Shown: in pieces, positions 55,872 to 64,000 of the stretch
How the letters are laid out: each line of letters begins with the position of its first letter
Position numbering within the stretch: position 1 is the first letter of the stretch
Assembly (NCBI RefSeq): GCF_000014045.1
Contig: NC_008209.1
Span: 1,449,001-1,513,000 of the forward strand
Source: Roseobacter denitrificans OCh 114
GTDB lineage: Bacteria; Pseudomonadota; Alphaproteobacteria; Rhodobacterales; Rhodobacteraceae
Direction of reading: 5' to 3'
Length of the DNA: 64,000 nucleotides
Program-made: the position numbers and the translations under genes
The notes under the pieces: model-generated
Told to the model about the DNA's origin: nothing
What the model saw: the letters and a program-made list of their open reading frames with translations, nothing else
Database searches by the model: none

Positions 55872-56121
55872 TCAGTAAGACCTGGCTGTCCGCAAGATGT
55901 CAACCTGCGCGCTCGAAATTGCGCGATGAACTGCGGTGCACCCTGCCGCAACACCGCCCTTTATCGGGAATGTGATCATGGATGGGCAAAAATTGCCTTA
56001 TATTGATTGCTTAGCGGCCAAATGACGCCTAATTACGAAAGCACACTCGACGCGGGTCGTCGGGAGATAACAAGCGCGGTGCATCTGAAAGCACCCGAAA
56101 TGAACACGTGGAGGAAGACTT

Positions 56122-57108
56122 ATGAAAACGCCCGCAATTATTGTGGCAACAGCCTTGCTGAGCCAGGCTGCATTTGCCGATGGTCACGAAGACCGCACGG
56201 GATGGCCCGAAAGCTTTACGGTTGCGACCGCGTCTCAGGGCGGCACATATTTCGCATACGGATCGGGTTGGGCCAACCTTGTCGCGGAAGAACTCGGCAT
56301 CAGTGGCGGTGGCGAAGTCACCGGTGGTCCGGGTCAGAACATGGCGCTGGTGCACACGGGTGATGCGCAATTCGGCATGACGACCATGGGGCCGGCCGCC
56401 GAAGCCATCGCGGGCGAAAGCCCGATCGCGCCGGGCCTGCAAATGACCAACGCATGTGCGATGTTCCCGATGTATCAGACGCCTTTCTCGGTCACGACGC
56501 TTGCATCCTCCGGGATCACCGCAATTTCCGAAATCCCTGAAGGTGCGCGCATCGGGTTTGGCCCCGCGGGTTCCACGTCTGATACGTACTTCCCACGCAT
56601 GATGGACACGCTCGGCGTCAATTACGAGCGCCGCAACGGATCATGGAGCGATCTGGGCGGTCAGCTTCAGGACGGTCTGCTGGACGTGATCGCCTTTGCG
56701 GCGGGTGTGCCGGTTCCTGCGGTCAGCCAGCTTGAAGTGCAAACGGATGTGAACATCATCGAGTTCACCGCCGAAGAGCAGGCGACCATCATGGAGGCAT
56801 TCCCGGTGGCGGCCTATGCGATTGCCGAAAGCACCTATTCAACGCTTGAAGCCGATGCGCGCTCGGTTTCGATGTGGAACTTTGCCATTGCGAATTGCGA
56901 TCTGCCCAACAGCTTTGTCAAAGCGGTGGTCGATATCATTATGTCGGACAATGAGCGTATGATGAACATCCACAAGGCCGCCCGCACGACTGTGCCGGAA
57001 AACTGGGACAAGAACGCCGGTGTGATCGCCTGGCATCCAGGTGCCGCAGAGTGGTTCATTGAGAACGCCGGGGCCGATATCCCCGCCGATCAGATCCACA
57101 GCAAGTAA
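56122..57108 (+). CDS. TAXI-family TRAP solute-binding protein
   Basis: The 328-residue periplasmic protein has a signal peptide (1-19) and the TAXI fold, with TVATASQGGTYFAYGSGWANLV, GGPGQNMALVHTGDAQFGMT and EGARIGFGPAGSTSDTY. It delivers its ligand to the fused permease encoded next. GGAGGAAG precedes the ATG. The substrate is unknown; the adjacent GMC dehydrogenase suggests an alcohol or a derived acid. Confidence 0.9.
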   Translation: MKTPAIIVATALLSQAAFADGHEDRTGWPESFTVATASQGGTYFAYGSGWANLVAEELGISGGGEVTGGPGQNMALVHTGDAQFGMTTMGPAAEAIAGESPIAPGLQMTNACAMFPMYQTPFSVTTLASSGITAISEIPEGARIGFGPAGSTSDTYFPRMMDTLGVNYERRNGSWSDLGGQLQDGLLDVIAFAAGVPVPAVSQLEVQTDVNIIEFTAEEQATIMEAFPVAAYAIAESTYSTLEADARSVSMWNFAIANCDLPNSFVKAVVDIIMSDNERMMNIHKAARTTVPENWDKNAGVIAWHPGAAEWFIENAGADIPADQIHSK

Positions 57109-57222
57109 ATCTCAAAGCCCCTGAGCTGCGCCGCTGGCGTGGCTCAGGTTGATACGCATTTCCTGCACGCGCCAATATCCGGTGTTGTGCAGACGACGCT
57201 CACAGCGAAATGGAGCTCAGCC

Positions 57223-59451
57223 ATGGTCAGCACCCCCCAGCCAGACAGTGCGGTCGAAAGCCCGATCAACACGCAAGGGGTCGATGACGAACCGCTTGGC
57301 AGCAACCAGCGCGTGTTTGAGGGGCGCACCAAATTCCTGATCGCTGCTTTTGCAGGGATCTATGCGCTGTTTCACATGGCGGTTCTGAACGGGTGGTCGA
57401 TTGGTGGCTGGACCGGCATTTACATCCCCTACCTGCCGGTTTTCCCGATGGAGACGTGGAATTTCCGGATCGTTCATATCGCCGGGGCGCTGACGCTGGG
57501 CTTTCTGCTCTACTCGGCGCGTGGCTTTTCGGATGAGCCGCAGCGTCGCAACCATCCGCTTGATATCGTTGCATATGTTGCGCTGCTGCCGGCGCTTTAC
57601 GCCTGTGTCACCGCGCTTGGTTTCGCGCGTGACATTGCGGGTGGCACGATGTGGAACGGCATTGATCCTGCGATCAGAAATGCAGAGATCTGGCATTATG
57701 GTATCCCCCTGATCGCTGCGACATCCATCGGCGTTCTGGTCGGTTGGATGCGCGCGCCGGAACGGGGCAGGCTGTCCCCCGCCGACCTCGTGCTGATCAT
57801 CTGCGCGGGCGGTGTTGCGATCTACCTGATCACGATTTTTGGCACCTTGATGCGCAATGCAACGGGCACGCCGTTTGCCCCGATCGGCATGAGCCTCGCA
57901 GCCGTGGCCGGAACCATTCTGATCATGGAGATGACGCGCCGGGTTGCGGGCCTTGCGCTGATCGTGATCGCGGGGGTTTTCCTCGTCTATGTCTTTGTCG
58001 GTGAACGCCTGCCGGGATTCCTCAATGCGCCTGACATCACATGGCAGAGGTTCTTCAGCCAAGTCTATACGGATGCGGGAATTCTGGGGCCGACCACGGC
58101 GGTATCCTCGACCTATATCATTCTGTTCATCATCTTTGCCGCGTTCCTGCAGGCGTCCAAAGTGGGTGAATACTTTGTGAACTTCGCATTTGCGGCTGCG
58201 GGGCGCGCGCGCGGTGGTCCTGCGAAAGTGTCCATCTTTGCCAGCGGTCTGATGGGCATGATCAACGGCACATCCGCCGGGAACGTGGTTGCAACGGGGT
58301 CCCTGACAATCCCCCTGATGAAGAAGGTCGGCTACAAACCGACCACGGCGGGTGCGGTTGAGGCTGCGGCCTCCACGGGTGGTCAGATCATGCCGCCGAT
58401 CATGGGTGCAGGTGCCTTCATCATGGCCGAGATCACAGGCATCCCCTACACCGACATCGCCATCGCCGCGATCATTCCGGCGGTCCTTTACTTTGTGTCC
58501 GTCTATTTCATGGTGGATTTCGAGGCGGCGAAACTGGGCATGCGTGGCATGCGCGAGGATGAACTGCCCAAATTCCGCGATATGGCGCGCCGGGTCTTTC
58601 TGTTCCTGCCGATTATCATCCTGATCGCTGCTCTCTTCATGGGATACTCGGTCATTCGCGCAGGCACACTCGCCACAGCCGCCGCCGCCGTGGTCAGCTG
58701 GTTCACGCCCTACCGGATGGGGATCAAATCGGTCTCCAAGGCCTTTGAACTCGCGGGCGTCATGTCCATCCAGATCATCGCGGTCTGTGCCTGTGCGGGT
58801 ATCATCGTCGGGGTCATATCGCTGACGGGCGTCGGGGCGCGGTTCTCGTCGGTTCTGCTGAGCATTGCAGACACCAACCAACTGCTGGCGCTGTTCTTTG
58901 CAATGTGTATTTCGATCCTGCTGGGCATGGGGATGCCGACGACTGCGGCCTATGCTGTTGCCGCCAGCGTCGTTGCACCGGGACTTGTGCAGCTTGGAAT
59001 TCCGGCCCTGACGGCGCATTTCTTTGTCTTCTACTTTGCTGTGGTTTCGGCCATCACGCCGCCTGTGGCGCTGGCCAGCTATGCGGCGGCAGGTATCTCG
59101 GGCGCAAACCCGATGGCCACCTCTGTCGCCTCTTTCAAGATCGGAATCTCCGCTTTCATCGTGCCGTTCATGTTCTTTTACAACTCGGCCCTGTTGATGG
59201 ATGGCACATGGTTCGAAGTCCTCAGGGCAGGCGTTACAGCCATCCTCGGCGTTTACCTTTTGTCTTCGGGTGTACAGGGGTGGTGGGCTGCACGTCGCGC
59301 GAATATCGTGATACGCGGGGCGTTGATCGTCGTCGCTCTGTTCATGATTGAAGGCGGTCTGGTCTCTGACCTGATCGGCATCACGGGGGCGGTCGCATTG
59401 TTCTTCCTGTCCCGTTTCATCGGCCAGGACGTCGCCAAGACACAGGCGTAA
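57223..59451 (+). CDS. TRAP transporter fused permease, 4TM/12TM (TAXI) type
   Basis: The 742-residue permease joins the small (4TM) and large (12TM) TRAP subunits. It has about 16 or more hydrophobic segments and the motifs GLMGMINGTSAGNVVATGS, STGGQIMPPIMGAGAFIMAE, GMGMPTTAAYAVAA and ITPPVALASYAAAGISGANP. The ATG at 57223 with GGAGCT upstream is taken as the start; the frame is open for 28 further codons. It lies 114 bases after the TAXI binding protein. It is a homologue of the truncated permease at the left edge. Confidence 0.9.
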   Translation: MVSTPQPDSAVESPINTQGVDDEPLGSNQRVFEGRTKFLIAAFAGIYALFHMAVLNGWSIGGWTGIYIPYLPVFPMETWNFRIVHIAGALTLGFLLYSARGFSDEPQRRNHPLDIVAYVALLPALYACVTALGFARDIAGGTMWNGIDPAIRNAEIWHYGIPLIAATSIGVLVGWMRAPERGRLSPADLVLIICAGGVAIYLITIFGTLMRNATGTPFAPIGMSLAAVAGTILIMEMTRRVAGLALIVIAGVFLVYVFVGERLPGFLNAPDITWQRFFSQVYTDAGILGPTTAVSSTYIILFIIFAAFLQASKVGEYFVNFAFAAAGRARGGPAKVSIFASGLMGMINGTSAGNVVATGSLTIPLMKKVGYKPTTAGAVEAAASTGGQIMPPIMGAGAFIMAEITGIPYTDIAIAAIIPAVLYFVSVYFMVDFEAAKLGMRGMREDELPKFRDMARRVFLFLPIIILIAALFMGYSVIRAGTLATAAAAVVSWFTPYRMGIKSVSKAFELAGVMSIQIIAVCACAGIIVGVISLTGVGARFSSVLLSIADTNQLLALFFAMCISILLGMGMPTTAAYAVAASVVAPGLVQLGIPALTAHFFVFYFAVVSAITPPVALASYAAAGISGANPMATSVASFKIGISAFIVPFMFFYNSALLMDGTWFEVLRAGVTAILGVYLLSSGVQGWWAARRANIVIRGALIVVALFMIEGGLVSDLIGITGAVALFFLSRFIGQDVAKTQA

Positions 59452-60047
59452 AACAGAAACGGCATGATCCGGGGCAAAGGGTTTTCGCCCAAAAGCGCGA
59501 CACGGCCGTCAACCCGCGCCTTCGATTCTGATCGCTGCGGCAGGAATTCACGCGAGGCGTGTGTGTGATTGATTTCTTTCATCAATCGCGAATTATGTAT
59601 CGACGTGAATTGTTAAAATCCTGCGCCGCCCACCTGCTGCGCGACAAAATTTGCCATTTCTCAGTCTTGCAAGGTGCGCGTCGCAGGGTGCCGGGCCGTT
59701 GCCATGGCTTCTGATTGCGCCGGCTAAATCGCTAAATGCTTGGATATATTTACCAATCGAGCCCGCCGCAGCGCTCGCCATAGGGATGGCCGCAAGAAAC
59801 CTCTGCATGTCCTAGATACACTGCATCTACACGTATAGGTCGAAATAGCGAGGTTGCGGTGAAAACGGCGGTCCCGATGCGCCCTTGCATGCCCGGCTTC
59901 AGTTAAAATTCCCGAGCCGAAAGCCCGGAAAATTGGTTGACAGAAAGTTAAGAGCGATAAACTCTGTTTACCAATTCGGGGCTGTTTTCATGCTCCATCA
60001 GGTTTTTATGTCCGCATTTTAGCGGTCCAAATTTTTAAGAGGGTCCC
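59452..60047. other. Intergenic region before the giant repeat protein gene
   Basis: No gene is seen in these 596 bases. GATTGAT (59567-59573) and ATCAATC (59581-59587) form a 7-bp inverted repeat with a 7-base spacer. TTGACA (59937-59942) and TAAACT (59958-59963) could be a promoter for the downstream gene, with a short spacer. The stretch just before the ATG is AT-rich with AAGAGGG as ribosome site. Confidence 0.45.
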
Positions 60048-63000
60048 ATGAATTCTCCTTTGACGCCAGAACAACTTGTCAACAGCTTTACCGTCGGAAA
60101 TCAGAACGAAGCACGGGTCGCAACACTGGCCGATGGCAGCTATGTGATAGCTTGGGTGTCGGCGGGTCAGGACGGGGATCAGGACGGTATATTCGCGCAA
60201 AGGTTCTCGGCGCAGGGTGAGCGCATCGGCGCGCAGACCGTTGTCAACGACACAGCCATCGAGATTCAGCGCGACCCGTCGATTGCGGCAACGGATGACG
60301 GCGGGTTCGTGATCGTCTGGGAATCCCGCAATCAGGATACGCCGGGCTCCTTTGACTTTGGCATCTATGGACAGCGCTTTGCGGCGGATGGGTCCAAAGC
60401 GGGCGGCGAGTTTCAGGTCAATGCGGTGAACATAGCTGCGACGCAGTTTGATCCTGAGGTCGCAGGCGTGCCCGGTGGTGGCTTTGCCGTCGCCTTCTCG
60501 GATGATCTCGGCGATGGCAACAGCGATGGCATCCGCGTGCGTTTCTATGATGCTGCGGGCGCGCCGCTTGGCGATGACGTGCAGGTTAATTCGGAAATAT
60601 CGTCAAATCAGGGGGAGGTCTCGATCGCTGCCGTCGCGCCAAGTGGTGGCGCTAATGGGCTTGCCGCTGGCGGCATCGTTGTCACCTGGACCAGTCCTGC
60701 GTCCGGCACAGCGGGCGATGGATCAAGTCAAGGCGTTTTTGCACAGCTTTATGAACCGAACGGCACCGCGATCGGCAGCGAGTTTCTGGTCAATACGACA
60801 ACAGCGGGCGCGCAGCAGGATTCTGCCGTCTCAGGGCTGGACGGTGGCCGGTTTGTGGTCGTCTGGGAAGACACCAGTGCGGCGGATGGCAGCGGCTTCG
60901 GTATCTTCGGGCAGGTCTTTGAGGGGGATGGCACGGCCGTAGGCAGCGAATTCCAGGTCAATATCGAGACTTCTTCGTCACAATATGATCCGGAGGTCAC
61001 CTCGACAAGAGACGGCGGTTTCGTGGTCACATGGACATCCGCAACCAGCGTCACTGCTGGCGACGGCAGCGGTGACGGCGTTTTCGCCCGACGTTTCGAC
61101 GTCGATGGTGTCGCCGTGTCGGGTGAGATCCTGTTGAACGAAGAGACAAGCGGGTCCCAGACGCAGAGCGATATTTCGGCCCTTGCCAATGGCGATTTCG
61201 TGTCCGTCTGGACCTCTGATACGTCTGGTGACGCGGGTGACGGGGCGGGGCAGGGTGTGTTCCAGCGCATCTTTGGAGAGGAGCTGACATTCTCGGCGCC
61301 CTCGGCACGGCCTCTGGTCGAAGCCTTTTCCGTGACGCGGACGTTTTCCGAAGCAGATGTGAACGCCGCGCCACAGCGCCTTGATGCAGAAGGTGCAGTT
61401 GCATTTTCCGATGCGGATTCGATGAATTTCGCGGGGGGTCGGATTGTCCTGTCTACCATCGGGCAGTCTTTGTCCGAAGATGGCTTTGCCGATCAGGATG
61501 CTGATGCCCAGTTGCAATTGGGGTTGGACGCGACCGGGCTTGTCGCGCTCAACGGTGCAAATGTGTCGGTCGGCGGAACGCTGGTCGGCAGTATCAGCAG
61601 CGATGGCACCGACGGTTCACCTTTGATTATTGATCTGAATGCTGCGGCTGACGCTGCGGCGGTCGAGGTGCTGCTAGAGCAGTTGACCTTTGGTATTGTG
61701 TCTGATGATCCGCGCGAACAGACGACGCTTGAGCTCCTCGTCGAAGATGGGGATGGCGCGACATCCGATCCCGTTTTGATCAGCGTTGAGGTGACGCCGG
61801 ACGCCGATATCGATGGGTTTGTCGGAACCGAGCGGCAGGTCAATACAGTCACGGTTTCAAGCCAGTCGGATTCCGCGATCGCAGGTCTGGCGGATGGTGG
61901 ATATATCTCCGTCTGGACGTCACAGAATCAGGATAACTCCGGCGATAATGACTTCGGCGTTTTTGCGCAGCGTTATGATGCGGCGGGTGGCGCAGTGGGG
62001 CCGGAATTTCAGGTGAATACGACAGTTACCTCGTCGCAGTTTGACGCGGATGTTGCTGGCCTGAACGACGGCGGCTGGGTTATCGTCTGGGACGATGACA
62101 CGATCTCGGGCGTGCGCCTCAATCGCTATGACGCGTCCGGTGCCCTTGTTGCCAGCGAGGTGCAGGTCGAGACGGAAACCTCAAGCAGTCAGTTCCAGCC
62201 GCAGGTCACGGGGCTCAGCAATGGCGGCTATGTGGTCACGTGGACTTCGGTGAATTCCGGTACGGCCGGGGATGGCAATTCAAACGGTGTCTTTGCGCAG
62301 TTGTTCAATGCGGCAGGTGCGCGTGTGGGCGGTGAAATTGCGGTCAATGAACAAACCATCAACGCACAGGATACCGCTGCGGTTTCGGCCCTCAGCGGAG
62401 GTCGTTTCGTTGTGGCCTGGGAGGAGAACGACGTTGCAAATGGCGATGGGTCGTCTTCATCCATTTCAGCACGTATTTTCGACAGCGCCGGCAGCCCGGA
62501 AGGTGGCGAATTCCAGGTCAATTCATTTACGAACAGTGCGCAAGCACTGCCCAAGGTCGCCACATTGGCCAATGGCGATTTCGTCGTTGTCTGGCGCTCT
62601 GAGGGTCAGGATTTCAGTTCCGGCGGGATTTACTATCAGCGCTTCAGCGATACCGGGGTCGCAATCGGTGACGAAACCCGCGTGAATGATACCGTGGCCG
62701 GGGACCAGACCTTCCCGGATATCATCGCGCTGGATACCGGTGGCTTTGTCATCGGCTGGACGGATACCTCCGTGCCCGCGCCGGGCAATGGTCAGGAAGT
62801 GTTCGTGCAGGTGTTTGACGCCGATGGCACGCGGCTGGACAGTGAAACGTGGGTCAATACCGAGGTGTTGTCGACGCAGAACGAGATTGCGTTGGCCGCC
62901 CTGCCCAATGGAAACTACGTGGTGCAGTGGACATCCGAGACCTCTGGCACGGCCGGGGACGGGAGCAGCCGCGGTGTTTTCCAGCAGATCATCGGAGACC

Positions 63001-64000
63001 CTGCCGAAATCGCGCAGTCTGCCGCGCCCGTGCTGCAAGGGCTGCCGCAGATCATCGAGATAGACGAAGACGCTGCAAACATCGGCAGCCAGCTTGTTCT
63101 GACGGGTGGTCTGTCTTTGACCGATGCGGATTCAGCGGACCTTGAAGGCGGTGTCATCCGCCTGAGCCGTGTCGTCACTGAACCGCTTGCCGACCGCTTT
63201 GGCGCGCCTGATGATCTGACGCAGGACTCGGTCTTTGTCGCCGTTGGGGGGGCTGTCACGCAAACCGGCGCAACCCTGCGCGTTGACGGTGTGGCGGTTG
63301 CGAGCGTTGCTTCGGATGGGCTGAATGGGGCTGATCTGGAGCTGGATTTGCTTGCCGGTGCAACGCCGGATCGGGTTCAGACGCTGTTGAATGCGCTGTC
63401 TTACCAGACGGACTCTGATAACCCGCGGGATTCACGGACCTATTCGCTGTTGATCGAGGATGGTGATGGTGGTTTGACCCAGCCGCGTTCACTGGAAATC
63501 CGGATCAACCAAGTCGCTGAGGCGGGCGCACCGGTGCCTGTGGGACCCGAGGGCCGGGTGAACAGTTTTGTCGCAAACGCACAGGATGAGCAGGAAGTGG
63601 CCGCGCTGACGGATGGCGGCTGGGTTGTTGTCTGGAATTCCGAAGCGCAGGACGAAAGCGGTGAAGGCGTCTTTGGCCAGCGGTATAATTCCGAAGGGGT
63701 GCGCGTTGGCGGTGAATTTCAGATCAACACGTTGACTTTAGGCGATCAGGCCGATCCTGTCGTGACCGGTCTGACGGACGGCGGTTGGGTTGTCGTCTGG
63801 GAGTCCGGCTTCCTCGATGTGCCGGAAAGCAGCGACTTCGGCATAATTTCGCAACGGTACGCGGCGGACGGCACGCCGGTTGGAGGCGAAACAGTTGTCA
63901 ACACATCGGTGACATCCACGCAGTTCGACCCCGCCGTTGCCACCATCCCGACCGGCACACCGGGCTTTGCGAATGGCGGGTATGTCGTTGTCTACACGTC
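60048..64000 (+). CDS. Giant secreted repeat protein with seven-repeat blocks, 5' part
   Basis: The frame starts at ATG 60048 after AAGAGGG and stays open to the right edge (1317 codons). The visible protein has a first block of seven repeats (about 60080-61280), a linker domain of about 180 residues (61280-61810), a second block of seven repeats (61820-63010), a second linker (63010-63535) and the first repeats of a third block. Each repeat of 55-65 residues follows the pattern DGG(F/Y)VVxW, then D(F/G)G(V/I)FAQRF, then DGxxVGxEFQVN. The linkers share FSDADS/LTDADS and LVEDGDG/LIEDGDG. There is no N-terminal signal peptide, and the closest relative here is the RTX protein at 16460-19876, so type I secretion with a C-terminal RTX part outside the window is likely (inference). 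Confidence 0.85.
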   Translation, partial: MNSPLTPEQLVNSFTVGNQNEARVATLADGSYVIAWVSAGQDGDQDGIFAQRFSAQGERIGAQTVVNDTAIEIQRDPSIAATDDGGFVIVWESRNQDTPGSFDFGIYGQRFAADGSKAGGEFQVNAVNIAATQFDPEVAGVPGGGFAVAFSDDLGDGNSDGIRVRFYDAAGAPLGDDVQVNSEISSNQGEVSIAAVAPSGGANGLAAGGIVVTWTSPASGTAGDGSSQGVFAQLYEPNGTAIGSEFLVNTTTAGAQQDSAVSGLDGGRFVVVWEDTSAADGSGFGIFGQVFEGDGTAVGSEFQVNIETSSSQYDPEVTSTRDGGFVVTWTSATSVTAGDGSGDGVFARRFDVDGVAVSGEILLNEETSGSQTQSDISALANGDFVSVWTSDTSGDAGDGAGQGVFQRIFGEELTFSAPSARPLVEAFSVTRTFSEADVNAAPQRLDAEGAVAFSDADSMNFAGGRIVLSTIGQSLSEDGFADQDADAQLQLGLDATGLVALNGANVSVGGTLVGSISSDGTDGSPLIIDLNAAADAAAVEVLLEQLTFGIVSDDPREQTTLELLVEDGDGATSDPVLISVEVTPDADIDGFVGTERQVNTVTVSSQSDSAIAGLADGGYISVWTSQNQDNSGDNDFGVFAQRYDAAGGAVGPEFQVNTTVTSSQFDADVAGLNDGGWVIVWDDDTISGVRLNRYDASGALVASEVQVETETSSSQFQPQVTGLSNGGYVVTWTSVNSGTAGDGNSNGVFAQLFNAAGARVGGEIAVNEQTINAQDTAAVSALSGGRFVVAWEENDVANGDGSSSSISARIFDSAGSPEGGEFQVNSFTNSAQALPKVATLANGDFVVVWRSEGQDFSSGGIYYQRFSDTGVAIGDETRVNDTVAGDQTFPDIIALDTGGFVIGWTDTSVPAPGNGQEVFVQVFDADGTRLDSETWVNTEVLSTQNEIALAALPNGNYVVQWTSETSGTAGDGSSRGVFQQIIGDPAEIAQSAAPVLQGLPQIIEIDEDAANIGSQLVLTGGLSLTDADSADLEGGVIRLSRVVTEPLADRFGAPDDLTQDSVFVAVGGAVTQTGATLRVDGVAVASVASDGLNGADLELDLLAGATPDRVQTLLNALSYQTDSDNPRDSRTYSLLIEDGDGGLTQPRSLEIRINQVAEAGAPVPVGPEGRVNSFVANAQDEQEVAALTDGGWVVVWNSEAQDESGEGVFGQRYNSEGVRVGGEFQINTLTLGDQADPVVTGLTDGGWVVVWESGFLDVPESSDFGIISQRYAADGTPVGGETVVNTSVTSTQFDPAVATIPTGTPGFANGGYVVVYT

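Noticed and set aside
57217..59019. 600-residue open frame opposite the TAXI permease
   Set aside because: Low-complexity Arg/Asp/His-rich translation without motifs; mirror of codon bias in the real gene.
59567..59587. GATTGAT-N7-ATCAATC as an FNR box
   Set aside because: The half-sites contain TTGAT and ATCAA but are seven bases apart instead of four, so it does not fit Crp/Fnr spacing.

Overview
The window reads as chromosome-type sequence from a denitrifying marine alphaproteobacterium of the Roseobacter group (Rhodobacterales). The support is high GC, three TRAP transporter loci, the gene order of the nos, nor and nirS blocks with NirI and a 5-aminolevulinate synthase, Crp/Fnr regulators without Fe-S cysteines, and RTX proteins. 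No tRNA, rRNA, CRISPR array or insertion sequence was recognised.

Left region (1-16.4 kb): pyridine-carboxylate catabolism. A TRAP permease (cut by the left edge), a NadC-type phosphoribosyltransferase and a fused PhnN / archaeal-type AMP phosphorylase run as one probable operon. Convergent to it is an enamidase. A MarR regulator lies next, then a rightward operon for a molybdenum hydroxylase (FAD subunit plus a fused 2Fe-2S/molybdopterin subunit), a 6-hydroxynicotinate reductase, a UPF0280 (ApbE-like) protein and two tandem AA_synth-family proteins. A DctPQM TRAP transporter closes the region. The enzymes match the reductive nicotinate route known from Eubacterium barkeri: nicotinate to 6-hydroxynicotinate to tetrahydro-6-oxonicotinate to 2-formylglutarate. 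The NadC plus phosphorylase plus PhnN trio could in principle turn quinolinate into nicotinate while recycling PRPP. That would be an undescribed entry into the pathway, and it is the main hypothesis of this report.

Middle region (16.4-50 kb): an RTX protein on the minus strand, then a complete nitrite-to-N2 denitrification island. It holds nosRZDFYLX, two Crp/Fnr (Dnr-type) regulators with a DUF4202 gene, norCBQDEF preceded by a cytochrome c and nirI, divergent nirS-ECF-DL-GHJN, a CbiX-type chelatase, a 78-residue membrane protein and hemA. TTGAC/T-N4-GTCAA boxes precede nosR, nirS/nirI and hemA, and weaker ones precede norC and lie between the two regulator genes. Two related inverted-repeat elements sit between convergent genes in this island and supply the stop codons of the genes on both sides.

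Right region (50-64 kb): a small polysaccharide group (two family 2 glycosyltransferases and a flippase), a GMC oxidoreductase with a palindromic operator, a TAXI-type TRAP transporter, and the start of a giant secreted repeat protein that runs off the right edge. This protein is built of seven-repeat blocks, probably seven-bladed propellers, separated by a repeated linker domain. The RTX protein at 16.4-19.9 kb begins with one such seven-repeat block.
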